Source: Tetracentron sinense
Lineage: Eukaryota > Streptophyta > Magnoliopsida > Trochodendrales > Trochodendraceae
DNA length: 64,000 bases
Direction of reading: 5' to 3'
NCBI GenBank assembly: GCA_015143295.1
Contig: CM026565.1
Coordinates: forward strand, 13,142,041-13,206,040
The notes beneath the pieces were generated by a model that worked only from the letters and a program-made list of their open reading frames with translations, ran no database searches and was not told the origin of the DNA. The position numbers were made by a program, and so were the translations under genes. Shown piece by piece: positions 1-11,365 of the stretch; the stretch's first letter is position 1; each line of letters begins with the position of its first letter.

Positions 1-492
1 TCTCTCTTTCTTTTCCCGTGCACCGATCGGAAAATACTTCTTGTAAAAAGTATCCTTGAACTCCTCCCAAGTCCAAGGTTGACCCTGCATGGTCAAGTCT
101 CGCGTCCTCAATGCGGACAACCACCAATGGTGGGCTTCACCCTCTAGCATGAAAACTGCCCATGCTACTCTATCCTCCTCTGTAGGCGAGAGGACTGCAA
201 AAATCTTCTCCATCTGGAGGATCCACGCCTCCGCAGCAAGAGGGTCCACACTCCCATGGAAGGATGGAGGCCTCAATCTCCTGAATGCCTCAACTCCAGC
301 TGTACGATGTACTGGAGCTGCGGGCGGTGGAGTAGGTGCCGCTGATGCCGGTATAGTTTGCCGAGCCGCCAGGATGGCGAGTGTCTCAGCAATAGAGCCT
401 AAGACCTGGGAGAGGTCCGGCTGCTCATCCTCATCTCTGGAAGAAGATGAAGCTCTGGTGTGTGGTCCACGACCCCGTGTGCCCCGCCTCAT
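1..492 (-). CDS. gag (N-terminal part) of family A Tekay-like element
   Basis: This is the capsid-region polyprotein of a Ty3/gypsy element, read from the ATG at 492-490 toward the left edge. The visible 164 codons look open. The N-terminus is basic and Ser/Asp/Glu-rich (MRRGTRGRGPHTRASSSS), followed by an Ala/Pro-rich linker. Then comes the retrotransposon-gag core with the typical tryptophans (VAWAVFMLEGEAHHWW and WTWEEFKDTFYKKYFP). The start was chosen because the copies at 18738 and 28437 begin at the same aligned ATG. The protein would form virus-like particles in the cytoplasm; this is known of the family, not shown here. The nucleic-acid-binding zinc knuckle would lie beyond the window edge. 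Confidence 0.75.
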   Translation of the reverse strand, partial: MRRGTRGRGPHTRASSSSRDEDEQPDLSQVLGSIAETLAILAARQTIPASAAPTPPPAAPVHRTAGVEAFRRLRPPSFHGSVDPLAAEAWILQMEKIFAVLSPTEEDRVAWAVFMLEGEAHHWWLSALRTRDLTMQGQPWTWEEFKDTFYKKYFPIGAREKKER

Positions 493-852
493 GACTAAAG
501 TCCTGAGAACAATAGCACCACATGAGTCTCACTAAAACCACAGTTTATTTCCATGTCATTTCACAATAATTCAATTTGTATTAGTTGTATAATACTAATA
601 TACATCACATCAAGTCATCAGAGTATTCATCACATTATACTTATACTTTAGTGTTCTAGCGTACCTAGGACCCGTACTTGGTTAATGCAACCATTTTAGA
701 CTAAGACTAAAGTTTAGTCTTAAACTTGGAACCAGACTCGTTCCCGACTCACTTCCTTCCTAACTTGTTTCCTAACATATGCTCTTGTCAAGCCGTGGTA
801 TAAGATTCTAAGTGACCCTAGAGACCTAAAGCCTAAGCTCTGATACCACTTC
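493..852 (-). other. untranslated leader and primer binding site of family A element
   Basis: Leader between the LTR and gag. The minus strand at 837-848 reads TGGTATCAGAGC, the sequence complementary to the 3' end of plant initiator tRNA-Met, four bases from the LTR edge at 853. No open frame is evident in the leader. Confidence 0.8.
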
Positions 853-1156
853 TGTCACGACCCAAAACCCACCCTAGGAGTTAGAGTGAATCTTGGACGA
901 CTCCATCATGACTTACATGACTTGCTTGACAAACCAACCTGCAAAACCCCACAGAGCATATACAATAGAGGACATCATAGCGGAAACATAACCATAAAAC
1001 ACAGCGGAAGTCTAACAAACCTCTAAGTATATACATATGGTCCAAGTTTATACAAAAAAAAAGGTAACCAAAAGAAAGTGCGGACAGACCCGCCAAAATA
1101 CATGGATAAAATCTCTCATCTCACCCACAGCTAATCCTCTCAGAATCTACAACCAC

Positions 1157-1276
1157 CTAATGGTAACCCTCAACTGGAGGTTCCTCAAAAGGCTCCTCGA
1201 CGTACTCCTCCTCCACCCAAGGGCTCGGAGCACAGATATCAAATGGAGCAGCTGCTCCGCCATCACCTGCCGACAT
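1157..1276 (-). CDS. short acidic LTR-encoded frame (39 codons)
   Basis: This open frame runs from ATG at 1276 to TAG at 1157 on the minus strand and encodes 39 residues. The N-terminus is MSAGDGGAAAPFD, the middle is SPWVEEEYVEEPFEEPP, and the protein ends in GYH. It is strongly acidic, with no signal peptide or membrane segment. The same frame, length and core are found in the LTRs at 19406-19525, 24788-24907 and 39324-39443. It lies between the LTR minisatellite and the LTR terminus. The ATG-TCG-GCAG-GT context also resembles a 3' splice acceptor, so this could instead be the start of an exon. I know of no function for it. Confidence 0.4.
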   Translation of the reverse strand: MSAGDGGAAAPFDICAPSPWVEEEYVEEPFEEPPVEGYH

Positions 1277-1590
1277 AAGAAGTACGGCTGAGCATGGAAT
1301 ACTCAGTGGGTACTAAATACTAACCAATAGTCATAGCATACAGATAGCATATATAAAGCAGGAGACAATTCATGCATATAAAACAGGAAAAATTCATATC
1401 AGGACAATAAAGTAAAGGAGTATATAATCATGCTTGAATTCATAAAAGCCGGTAAAACCCTTGAAAATACCGTGCACTTGACTTGACTGAAAATACCATT
1501 TCCTTGCTTGGAAGCTTGTCACGTTTGTCTTATCCTATCGTATCATGCGTGTCATGCCATGTCATGCTTGCTTGGAAAGTAAACTACTTG

Positions 1591-1810
1591 CGAGGGAAGG
1601 GAGACCCTTCATCCTAAATGCCCATGCTTGTCATGCCATGTCATGCTTGCTTGGAAAAGTAAACTACTTGTGAGGGAAGGGAGACCCTTCTTCCTAAATG
1701 CTCATGTCATGTCCTTTCACTTGTGAGATGTTCTTGTGAGATGTACTTGCGAGGGAAGGGAGGCCCTTCTTATGTTAAGTATGCACTTGCGAGGGAAGGG
1801 AGACCCTTCT
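1591..1810 (-). repeat. GAAGGG-AGA-CCCTTC hairpin minisatellite in LTR
   Basis: Four spaced copies of a unit built around GAAGGGAGACCCTTC, a perfect 6-bp stem with a 3-nt loop (variant loop AGG). They lie at about 1591-1610, 1671-1690, 1751-1770 and 1790-1810. Equivalent tracts are at 19861-19990, 24216-24450 and 29590-29730. Confidence 0.75.
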
Positions 1811-2320
1811 TATGAAAATGCATGATTGTCTTGTCCTTGCCAAAAGCGAGGTAAAACATATCGTACGATATGCCCCACCTCTAAATCCCATTCTTGAAAA
1901 CCTCGGTAAATCATGTCATGTATGCGTGCTCGTGAGGTCGTGTGCATACTTACATTTGGAATTAAATATGGCATTTGAGTAATTCATAACACATAACATC
2001 AATGATTTGGGCAATTTAATATTGATATCATTTAGGGAAAGCGAACACTCACACTATCATAACCCTAGCAATTTCCATAAACCTTAAACATGCATTTTCT
2101 TAATTTATCATTCATTTTATTCACCTTGGCATTTCATCAAACATGGTACATTCATTATTCATTAACCCTACAACATGCTTTTCTAGGTGGGTTATACTCA
2201 CATCACACTTGTATGTTTATTATTAGTACTATGCCCTTCCCCATTCATTCATTTCATCATCCACACGGCATCCATTCGCCAACATCCCTCTCCATTTACC
2301 ATACATACCACCCATCTCAT

Positions 2321-2343
2321 AATATATATATATATATATATAT
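2321..2343. repeat. (TA)n microsatellite in LTR
   Basis: Run of alternating A and T in the middle of the LTR. A shorter version lies at the corresponding place in the solo LTR (about 23680-23693). Confidence 0.85.
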
Positions 2344-2725
2344 GAAGGAAAACAAGAAGAAATAAGGGAAGGAGAGGCTATAACTAGGAGGGTAGTAAAA
2401 AGTACCGACCTTGAAGAGATGAGGAAGGAACCCCTCTTCCAAACGACCGTGAGTTGCTGCCCTAGCTTGGAACACGAGCTCCACCCGAGCTTGAGCCGAG
2501 ATCTTGAAGGAAAACGTGCTTGAGGATAATCTAGGGTCTCAAACCCTTTGATTTCCCTTCCAAAAATCAAACCCTAGGTTAGGGATCGCCTTCTTCTCCC
2601 TTCCTTAGCTCTCAATCTTCTAAGTATTGCAAATAAGCCCTAAAGGCTCGGGCAAGACTCTTAAGGTAAGAGTAAACCACTCAAAAGACTAAAACACCCT
2701 TCTAAATTTTCTGCAAAAACGCGAG

Positions 2726-2912
2726 TACCGAGCGATCGGTGTTAATGACCGATCGATCGGTTGCCTACCGATCGATCGGTGTTTATGACCGATCGACCGG
2801 TCAAAAACTCACTCTCTGGAAAATTTCCCCATACAAACTTTCTGACCGCGCGATAGCTACCGATCGATCGGTTATGGACCGATCGATCGCTGACTGGACC
2901 GAGCGATCGGTT
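2726..2912 (-). promoter_or_regulatory. U3 cluster of ACCGATCGATCGGT palindromes
   Basis: Seven copies of the 14-bp palindrome ACCGATCGATCGGT or near variants (ACCGAGCGATCGGT, ACCGATCGACCGGT) in two groups (4 + 3), separated by an A/T-rich spacer of about 55 bp. Each unit carries up to three CpG sites. Equivalent clusters occur in the other LTRs that keep this end, in both LTR families. Placement in U3 suggests a protein-binding or methylation-sensitive control region; this is inference. Confidence 0.5.
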
Positions 2913-3121
2913 CTCTGTATGTCTGGACTGTTTTGACCATATCTTTTGACTCGCTCGTCGGATTTCGACGATTCAACTTGCGTTGGGTTCGTACTTCGAA
3001 AACGAACATTTCTGACGTTTCGGAATTTCCAATTTATTCCTTATTTATTAATTGCATTACTTTAAAGGAAAAATGGCTACGAAGGGTCATGCATAAATGT
3101 GAAAAGGTCCGGGGCTCTACA

Positions 3122-4973
3122 AAATCCATAGTTAGAAAGTATACTTCGTCCTAAACCTAAAAAAGTGCACCACATCCATACCGGTGGTCGGATTTCGATG
3201 CCTTTTCTTCTAACGCGTGTTTTTCGACCCAACCTAAATGTGGGAATTTGATTCGATGGAACCCGAGGTTGTTTGCGAAATTTGGGCTCCGAGAGGCTCG
3301 AAATCCATACTTGGAAAGTATACTTTGGCCTAATCGTAAAAAAGTGCCCCAATTCCAAACCTGAGTGTAGGAATTCGTTTTGATGGAATCCGGGGTCATT
3401 TCCCCGATTTGGTCACCGAGAGGCTCGAAATACATATATAGAAAATATACTTCGGCTTGAACCAACAAATGCGCACCAAATCCAAACCGGGGGTCAGATT
3501 TCGATGCCGTTTCTTCTTAAGCGTGTATTTCGACCCAACCTAAATGTGGGAAATTGTTTCGATGGAATCCGAGGGTCGTTTGTTCGACTTAGGCACTGAG
3601 AGGCCTGAAATTCATACCTAGAAAGTATACTTTGGCCTGAACCTAAAAAACACGCACCAAATCCAAACCTATTATTGGATTTCACTGTCATTTGTTCCAA
3701 CGCTGTATTTCGATCCAACCTAAGTGTGGGCATTCATTTCGATAGAATCTGAGGTCGTTTTCCCAATTTGCGCAATGAGAGGCCAAAATCCACACTTAGA
3801 AAGTATACTTCATCGTAAACCTAAAAAATTGCCTCACATCCATACAAGGGTCGGATTTCAGGGCCGATTCTTCTAACGCGAGTATTTCGACCCAACCTTT
3901 GTGTGGGAAATCGTTTCGGTGGAATCCGAGTTCGTTTGCCCGATTTGGCCACCAAGAAGCTCGAAATTCGTACTTAGAAAGTATAACTCGGCCTAAACCT
4001 ACAAACCCGCACAAAATCCAAACCTGTGATCGCATTTCGATGTCATTTCTTCTAACGCGTGTATTTCGATCCAACCTAAATGTGGGAATTCATTTCGATA
4101 GAATTCGAGGTCGTTTGCCCGATTTGCCCAACGAGAGGCCGCAATCCACACTTAGTATACTTCATCCTAAACCTAAAAAAGTGCCCCACATCCATACTGG
4201 GGTCGGATTTCAAGGTCGATTCTTCTAACGCGGGTATTTCAACCCAACTTTTGTGTGGGAAATCGTTTCGATGGAATCCGAGTTCGTTTGCCCGATTTGG
4301 GCACCGAGAGGCCAGAAATTCATACTTAGAAAGTATACTTCGGCTTAAACCTACAAACATGCAACAAATCCAAACCTGTGATCGGATTTCGATGTCATTT
4401 GTTCTAACATGTGTATTTCGATCCAAACTAAGTGTGGAATTCACTTTGATAGAATCTGAGGTCGTTTGTCCGATTTGCGCACCAAGAGGCCAAAATCCAT
4501 ACTTAGAAAGTGTACTTCATCCTAAACCTAAAAAAGTGCATGGATTTCGATGCCGTTTCTTCTAACGCGTGTTTTTCAACCCAACCTAAGTGTGGGAATT
4601 CGATTCGATGGAATCTGAAGTCGTTTGCAAAGCTTGGGCACCGAGAGGCTAGAAATCGATACTTAGAAAGTATACTTCGGCCTAAACCTACAAATGAGAA
4701 CCAAATCAAAATCAGGGGTCAGATTTCGATGGCCTTTTTTCTAACGCTTGTATTTCAACCCAACCTAAGTGTGGGAAATCATTTCGATTGAATCCAAGGT
4801 CGTTTGCCCGATTTGGGCACCGAGAGGCCGAAATCCGTAGTTAGAAAGTATACTTCATCCTAAACCTAAAAAAGTGTGCCACATCCATACCGGGGGTCGG
4901 ATTTCGATGCCTTTTCTTCGAACGCGTGTTTTTCTACCCAACTTAAATGTGGGAATTCGATTCGATGGAATTC
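3122..4973. repeat. Satellite block S1 (about 178-bp monomer)
   Basis: About ten tandem monomers, recognised by the recurring landmark TAAGTGTGGGAA at about 3236, 3363, 3541, 3722, 3900, 4080, 4254, 4431, 4591, 4768 and 4945. Most steps are 174-181 bp; one of 127 and one of 160 mark shortened monomers. The monomer types resemble those of S5 more than S2-S4. Chance open frames occur on both strands and shift frame from one monomer to the next, so they are not called as genes. Confidence 0.95.
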
Positions 4974-7900
4974 GTGTTAGACATGATGCCCAAAAAAGTC
5001 ATTTAGATTGTTAGAACCTTACTAATTTGATTAATAAATGAGAGACCTCTTGTATAAACATACTATCAGATAGTTAGTATCTCATTCACATTGAACGGTT
5101 TCGATGATCCTTAGATTTGATGAGTTCATCTATGACTGAGCGGTGATCTCACTGTTTTGATTCCACCAATGTATTTTCTAACTTATGAAATACAATACAA
5201 TGACAGTTGGATAGTAAGAAACCTGTTCGAGTCATGATGAATTTCAAACAAGAAATCCATGCTCATTAATTTGAGAGATTATCCAAGTTTTGAAATATAC
5301 TTTTATTAAAAATTATTATACTTATAAAAGGATTTTCTCAGAATTGTTTTCATAAGAAATTGTTTCTCATGGCTTAATCATAAGTCTTGGAAACCTGGAT
5401 GATTTGCAATGGGCTATGGGTTAGATAGTATGTCAATTTCGAAGGCCCATTAGGGATAATGTATTTGGAAGGATAAATCAAATTCAAAAGTTCATGTGGC
5501 GGGATCTGTATTGGCTAAATGTTCATATACTGGGATTCAATTGCAACATGGATATCTCACGTCACTTGCAATTCCGATGTAATTCCTGATTAGGGTCAAT
5601 GGGATAACATTGTGTAATTCAGGGTAAGAATGTCTCAGAGCAATCTGTGGAGGTGCTCACATAAGAAATACAAGCTCAATAATTGATTAAAAGTTAATCT
5701 ATGGTTTAAATTAATTGTTAATTTAAATCTAGGGATTATTTTATTAATTATTTAATTAACATAATTGAAGGGGAAATGGGTTTGACCCATATGCATAAAC
5801 CCATTAAAATAGACCTTTAATAGGGCTAAAGCCCATGGGTTTAAACCCTAGGGTGGGGCGCCCACTTGAGGAATCCTAATTGGATTAGGATTATGTTAAT
5901 TAAATAATGGTTGAAATATAATTCCTATAATTATGGAATTAAAATCCAATTGTTGGATTGTAATTAGGATTAAGATGGAATTGTAATAGGATTTAAAAAA
6001 AGAGTTTTAACTCCTCAAAACTCATGCCCCATTGAAGCTCACGCCCCCCTTTGGAGATGGTCTCCTAGTTTGACTTGGTTTCCTTCTCTTGTATAGGATG
6101 TTGACTTATCCCTTTAATTAAGGAACCCTCTTATTAGAAGGATCCTTAATTAGAAGGTCTTCTATAATTAGAGTAGTTATAGATAAACTAGGAAATTATT
6201 TATTAAATAATAAGAGTTATTATTGTTAAATAATTCCTTAAGAGATTAGGTCAAGTTGGAGTAGGATTAGGATATGATCCTAGTCTATAAATACCCCAAC
6301 ACCCTAGACCATTAAACACTTTTCTCCAGAATTTTTTCTCTCCTCTCCTCTCTCTCTCCAAACCGTGAGCCCTAGGGGATACCCTAGGGATTTTCGTGAG
6401 CTACTAGGTGGTCCAAAGTTGGGTTTTGTAAATCTAGGGTTTAGAACCTTAGTACTTTTGGTGATAGAAGGTATACGCCATTACTCCATCTTCTTCCTCT
6501 TGCTTCTATAATTTCAAAGGAGATTCTAAAGCTTCGTGAGAATAGCGAAGAACAAGAATCAAGGTTTTAGTATTTTTTTCGGAGAAATCTCTAAAGTTCT
6601 GACGGTTTGAGTGGATTAAGCTTCACCGGTGAAAAGCATTCACCGAGGTGATATGACTAAAACTTTTAGATAAATTTGATGCTTTCTATGATGTTAAAAT
6701 CTAGGGGATCCAGTTTCCGCATAAATAATTTTTTCGGATCCCCCTTCAAGTTTTTATTATTTTAATTGTTCATGAGATGAATAAATAAATGTTTATTATA
6801 TTATTGAATGAGATTTGATAATTAAATAAATTTTAAAAACTAGTATTATATGTGATATAATTAAATTCGAAATAAAGAGTTTATTTTGAAATTTCTTTTA
6901 AATGATTTGATCATTTAATATATACTTATTAATTGTTTAAAATAATTAATAAATGATTTTTCCCATAAATAGATTTTATTCGAAAAATTATAAAACCCTT
7001 ATTTATGATATGATCATATTTAGGTTTTTCAATTCTCTTATTTTTTATTTTAATCCTGGATAATAGTAGAACCAATCTATATGAGAGGTTCTTGCATTTG
7101 AGAAAGGATCTTGCATTCGGGAAATAAATAAAAATTTGTAAAGATTTGAAGAAAATTCTATCTTATATTTTAAAAATAATTTTATGAAAATTGTTTTATG
7201 GGAAATATAATTATTTTATTTTTTTCAGGGTTAGATCTATATAAGATATAGATTTTATCGATCGATTTGATAATTGTTATCAAATTTTAGATCATTTTAA
7301 AATAAGAAAAAGTACTCTATCACCATGTAGCATCTATTTTATATGAGATTATAATTATGGGTCAAATTTTATGATAAATTGTTTATCATTCATACATTCA
7401 TATTAGAGGTTAATATGCAGTAGGTTTTGGCAATCTGTAAAGGGCAGATTCATTCGGTTTCCCTGAAAAGGGCGAATGGAATACTGGTTTCCCTAATGCC
7501 ATTTAAATTCTGTTTAATGCATTGGTGGCAATACTGTTAAGGAGAATGCTGGGTTGTGATCTCGATAAGATGATAAAGGAAGAGATTGCGAAAGAGTTTG
7601 CGAGTTGCCTTTATTTTTATCTCATTCCCTTGTATCCATGCATTTTAATTTATTGATCCATAACGATTAATCTCGTATATTATTATCATGAGATGACAAC
7701 TGCTGTTTATTTTATCATGAGATGATATCTGTTTATATGTTTAATTATTCTGTTGAAATAATTGCCCTTGAATATATCATGTGTATATAAAACTGGGGAC
7801 AAGTCCCAAAGTATTATGATCTTTTGTCATACACTGTGTGATCTTATAGTGGGGAGTGTGAGTAAGCTGACAAGCCAAAGCTGGGCCCAATCCCTCTCGC

Positions 7901-8316
7901 CTATGAGTGAACATGGTGAAAACTGAATAAGCAAATAGTGGGAGCAATAACGCCAAAGCGTGAGCTTTCGCTAGGTGTTTATTAGGTTCATGGTAGGTGG
8001 GCACATGAATAAGAGATATTATACAATAACGCAAAAGCGTGAGTATAACATCCCTTATAGATCAGATAGTAAATTGAATACTCCAGAATTCGTAAGATAA
8101 GATCTATGAAATTGGAGAAAATAGTTTCTATCTGCCTATTCAAGGCGATGTGATGATGTGCCTAAAGGCAGGATTACATAAGCCAGTGTCTAGGTTTTCG
8201 ATGCCAAATGATTCGTCCTAAATTGGTAATACCATTAGAAACAGACCCATAATCTAATAGGTATTAATGAATACAATAGATCCCTAATACTATCTATTTT
8301 GTCATTTGATTAGATC
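4974..8316 (+). repeat. copia 5' LTR plus leader (boundary not resolved)
   Basis: A/T-rich non-coding stretch from the TG start of the element to gag. A TATA-type promoter is at 6285-6293, followed by a CT-rich tract (about 6335-6358) typical of an R/5' untranslated region. I could not find a convincing primer binding site, so the LTR/leader boundary is undefined. From 7780 to 8040 two copies of a CAATAACGC(C/A)AAAGCGTGAG motif occur about 80 bp apart. No coding frame is convincing here. Confidence 0.6.
6285..6293 (+). promoter_or_regulatory. TATA box of copia LTR
   Basis: CTATAAATA followed by CCCCAACACCCTAG and then a CT-rich tract. The spacing suits a plant RNA polymerase II promoter, with a start expected near 6315-6325. 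Confidence 0.55.
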
Positions 8317-9215
8317 ATGATAGGCCTACACCTATTGACTGAAATTCTTCGTGATGAAAAGTTAGTTGGAACTAACTATGTAGACTCGAAAAGAAAGATT
8401 AGAATTGTATTTGCTGTGGATAACCTTGACCTATGTCTTAAGACACCTAAGCCCAAAATTCCTCTAGATGCTTCACCGGCCCAAAATGCTGAGTTAGAGC
8501 AATGAAAGAGGTCTAATCAGATGACCAAGTGTTACATACTGGCTTTGATGTCTAATATCTTGCAAAGCCAGCATGAACACGTAGATAAGGCTTTTGACAT
8601 TTTGGAAAACCTTTATGAAAGGTTTGGTGAGCAAAATAGGTCAGCTCGACAAGAAAAGTTGAAATCCCTTGTTAACACCAAGATGGCCGAGGGAACTCCA
8701 GTCAGGGGAGCACATCATAAAAATGATGGGAAATTCTTGGTGGAAAGATGGATGTCATCACTCAAGTTGACACTGTTCTGCAGTCACTCCCTTCGTCCTT
8801 CAATTCGTTTGTGTTAAATTATAACATGAATAAGAGTGAAATGTCACTTAGTGAGCTTATGAACTCACTTGTGGCTGCAGAAGATTTGATCAGAAAGTCA
8901 ACTAAAGGTGAAACTTTAATCATCAATAAGGGTAAGGCAAGAGTTGCCAAAGGTTCTTCAGGAAAAACTAGCAACAAGGGCAATGGAAAGTGTTTCCACT
9001 GTGGTAAAATAGGCCACTGGAAGAGGAATTGCAGGACTTACCTCGCAACTCATAAGAAGGGTGGCGGAAATACTCAAGGTATAAGATGCTTTGAAGTATT
9101 AACTACTGTTGAGTCTAACTTTCTGGATGGTCATCCTAACTCATGGTGCATGGATTCTGGATCCACTGTACACGTATGCAATTCTTTGCAGGGTTCTAGG
9201 AAACCAGAAAACTGA
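8317..9215 (+). pseudogene. copia gag with zinc knuckle and start of protease
   Basis: Ty1/copia gag region. Its N-terminus has the family pattern (LLTEILRDEKLVGTNYVD), followed by the UBN2-type capsid core (HEHVDKAFDILENL, ARQEKLKSLVNTKMAEGTPV, MSLSELMNSLVAAEDLI). A CCHC knuckle CFHCGKIGHWKRNC is encoded near 8992-9033. The aspartic protease signature WCMDSGSTVHVC follows at about 9144-9179. Gag would package the RNA into particles and the protease would cut the polyprotein. The region is broken and no longer a single frame. Confidence 0.75.
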
Positions 9216-9533
9216 CCAAACAGGAACAAAAGCTTAAAGTTGGCTCCGGTGCAAATGTTGCAGTGAAGTTAATCGGCTTGTTTACTCTTTATTTACCTAA
9301 TGGAAAAACATTAATTTATAGAAGACTGTTTTTATGTGCCTTCTGCACATCGTAATTTGATTTCAGTATCTAGACCTTTACATGGTGGATTCTCTATCGT
9401 TTTTAATTCAATTGTTGAAATTAAGAAAGATGGAATGCTCTTGATAACTGGTAATCTTATTAATGGTCTTTATTTAATATTTCCGTTAGTAAATAATGAA
9501 TGTCTGTAAAGTGACAATGTCTCATCATCTAGA

Positions 9534-10223
9534 ATGTCTGGAATGAAGAGACATTGCACTGAGTCTACTTATCTTTGGCATAAGAGACTTGGTTGCATTA
9601 ATCTTGATAGGATCAAGAGGTTGGTAATAGATAGTCCCTTTGACTTCCTCAAGGTAGAACCACTACCTACATATGAGTCTTGTCTCGAAGTGAAGATGAC
9701 CAAGAAGCCTTACCCTAAAAAGGTAGGAAGAGCCGAAGAAAAGCTAAGACTAATACATAGTGATATATGAGGTCCATTTAACATTGTTGCACGAGGTCAA
9801 TACCGATATTTTGTCACATTTACCGATGACTATTCCAGATATGGATATGTCTATTTGATGGAACACAAATCTGACACATTTGAAAAGTTCAAAGAATTCA
9901 GATTAGAAGTTGAGAATCAAACTGACAAATCCACAAAGACACTTCGATCAGATCGAGGTGGTGAATACCTCAACAACGAGTTTATGGATTACTTAAGGGA
10001 TAATGAGATTATCTCGCAATGGACAAGTCCTGTTTCTCCTCAACAAAATGGAGTTTCTGAAAGAAGAAACCGAACCTTAATAGATATGGTTCGCTCTATG
10101 ATGAGCTATGCCGATGTTCCTTCATATCTTTGGAGATATGCTATACAAACTACCATTTATATTCTGAACTGGGTTCCATCTAAGTTTATTCCGGTTACAC
10201 CTTATGAATTGTGGACTGGGTGA
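9534..10223 (+). pseudogene. copia GAG-pre-integrase and integrase core
   Basis: Two recognisable parts. A GAG-pre-integrase segment (YLWHKRLGCINLDRIKRL, about 9560-9615) is followed by the rve integrase core, with KTLRSDRGGEYLNNEF at about 9938-9985 and SPQQNGVSERRNRTLIDMVR at about 10036-10095. These contain the second Asp and the Glu of the DDE triad. Integrase would insert the cDNA into the host genome. The order before RT identifies Ty1/copia. The region is broken. Confidence 0.8.
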
Positions 10224-10589
10224 AAACCTAGTTTACAACATATAAGGGTATGGGGTTGTCCTGCGCATGTTCGCAAACTCGAACCCACTAAGTTGGAATC
10301 TAGGACAGAGAAATGAAATTTTGTAAGATATCCAAAAGAAACTAAGGGTTTCTATTTCTACTCCAGGGCAGACTAAACAATAGTTGTTAGGCTTCATGCC
10401 ACTTTCTTGGAGGAAGAAATGGATCTCCTTAAGAAGGTTGAATTTCATGAGATGAAAGACGACACAGTCAGTATCCAACCTGAATATAATCCTTTCACTT
10501 TAATTTCACCTAATTCTGTTCCACTGTAAAGGTCAGAAAGAGTTTCTAGACCACCGGATAGACTTCAGTATTAAAATAATGAAGTTTAT

Positions 10590-10930
10590 CTAGTTACCCC
10601 TGATGATGAGGATACAGATCCTAATACTTATCGGGAAGCTACATTAGATGTATATGCATCTAAATGGAATAAAGACATGAATGCTGAAATAGATTCCATG
10701 TATGACAACGGTGTCTGGACTTTATTAGTTCCACCAGAGGGTATAAGGCCAATTGGATGCAAATGGATTTACAAAAGCGAGAAGGGTGTCGATGGTAAAG
10801 TAGAGACCTATAAAGCTAGACTTGTTCTAAAAGGTTATACTCAAATTTAAGGAGTTGATTATGAGGATACCTTTTCACCTGTAGCTATGCTCAAATCCAT
10901 CAGGTTATTGCTAGCTATAACTGCACACCA
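10590..10930 (+). pseudogene. copia reverse transcriptase, N-terminal part
   Basis: Start of the RVT_2 domain. WNKDMNAEIDSM and NGVWTLLVPPEG are followed by GCKWIYKSEKGVDGKVETYK and VDYEDTFSPVA, which are copia RT landmarks. The catalytic YVDD region is not present, because the element meets the family B LTR at 10931. Confidence 0.8.
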
Positions 10931-11203
10931 TGTCGCGCCCCAAAATACCCCTTAGGAGTTGAGGGATACTTTAGGTGTGACTATACTTAACCTGACAAAC
11001 CATTCTGTAACGAACAAGGTACAACATGCTCTAATGGAAATATAATACAGAGTGCGGAAGCTAAAATATGGCAGGAATACAATCAACTTTTTCTTTTCTT
11101 CTATAAACTTGACAAGTATTCCAAGTTTATACAAAATATGACATGTAAAGGTGGACATTCCCACCTATCAAAATACAAAAGACAGAACACAACTCTATTT
11201 CGC

Positions 11204-11353
11204 TCAATAGTCACCCCCGTGGGGCCAATGGTCTAAGTCTCTCGCCTCAGCCTGAGGCTCAACTACCGAATCCTCGTATGGTTCTTCCTCGCCGTAGTCC
11301 TCCTCAACCCAAGGATCCGGGGCAAAAATGTCGAAAGGGACTCGTGTACCTGC
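11204..11353 (-). other. LTR acidic open frame, family B variant
   Basis: Frame ending in TGA at 11204-11206 on the minus strand. It encodes PFDIFAPDPWVEEDYGEEEP, clearly alignable with PFDVYAPSPWVEEEYVEEP of family A at the same place in the LTR. The GCA-GGT preceding the aligned start is kept, but the aligned ATG seen in other copies is not. Codon differences in the PWVEE core are largely third-position. Confidence 0.4.
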
Positions 11354-11365
11354 TTCCTTTCCATA

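Larger units (their letters stand above)
1..3121 (-). mobile_element. Ty3/gypsy Tekay-like element, family A (5' end only)
   Basis: This is the 5' end of a minus-strand Ty3/gypsy element: LTR at 853-3121, tRNA-Met-type primer site at 837-848, leader, then gag running off the left edge. The LTR has canonical TG...CA ends (TGTAGAGCC... to ...GTGACA on the minus strand). The gag, primer site and LTR length match the Tekay/Del chromovirus-like copies elsewhere in the window, where a C-terminal chromodomain-like segment is visible. The right end abuts the satellite directly, so the element inserted into the array. Its other end lies outside the window, so the target duplication and LTR-LTR age cannot be read. 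Its LTR resembles the solo LTR at 22903-25210 very closely (about 96 % by eye over the U3 part), suggesting a recently active subfamily. Confidence 0.85.
853..3121 (-). repeat. 5' LTR, Tekay-like family A (2269 bp)
   Basis: Long terminal repeat with TG...CA ends. In minus-strand order it holds a U3 with a cluster of CGATCG palindromes (2726-2912), an A/T-rich middle with a short (TA)n tract, a four-copy GGGAAGGG minisatellite (1591-1810), a small open frame (1157-1276) and the terminus next to the primer site. Aligned relatives are at 19095-21304, 22903-25210 and 28794-31004. Confidence 0.9.
4974..10930 (+). mobile_element. Ty1/copia element, 5' part, broken
   Basis: Plus-strand copia element inserted in satellite DNA. 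It begins with TGTTAGACATG at 4974, directly after a satellite monomer. Order: LTR and long leader (4974-8316), gag with zinc knuckle, protease, GAG-pre-integrase and integrase core, then the start of reverse transcriptase. Integrase before RT is the diagnostic Ty1/copia order. It ends where a family B gypsy LTR begins at 10931; the rest of RT, RNase H and the 3' LTR are not in the window. The coding region is broken, with roughly eight or more interruptions. Without its second LTR it cannot be dated. Confidence 0.85.

Noticed and set aside
89-535. Plus-strand open frame over the left-edge gag region
   Set aside because: It is the antisense shadow of the minus-strand gag, which has clear capsid motifs and an aligned start in three copies.
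1370-1860. Possible CRISPR-like array of spaced repeats
   Set aside because: The units are LTR minisatellites with irregular spacing, shared by every copy of the LTR in a plant genome. There are no cas genes.
2229-2570. Open frames in the middle of the family A LTR
   Set aside because: They include the (TA)n tract, are not kept in the other LTR copies and lack any motif.
3122-4973. Open frames of 60-160 codons on both strands in satellite blocks
   Set aside because: They repeat with the monomer and shift frame from monomer to monomer because 178 is not a multiple of three. They occur on both strands at once and have no known domains. They are a by-product of a stop-poor repeat.
7777-8034. 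Minus-strand frame in the copia leader
   Set aside because: No similarity is recognisable, it is antisense to the element, and the composition matches non-coding leader.
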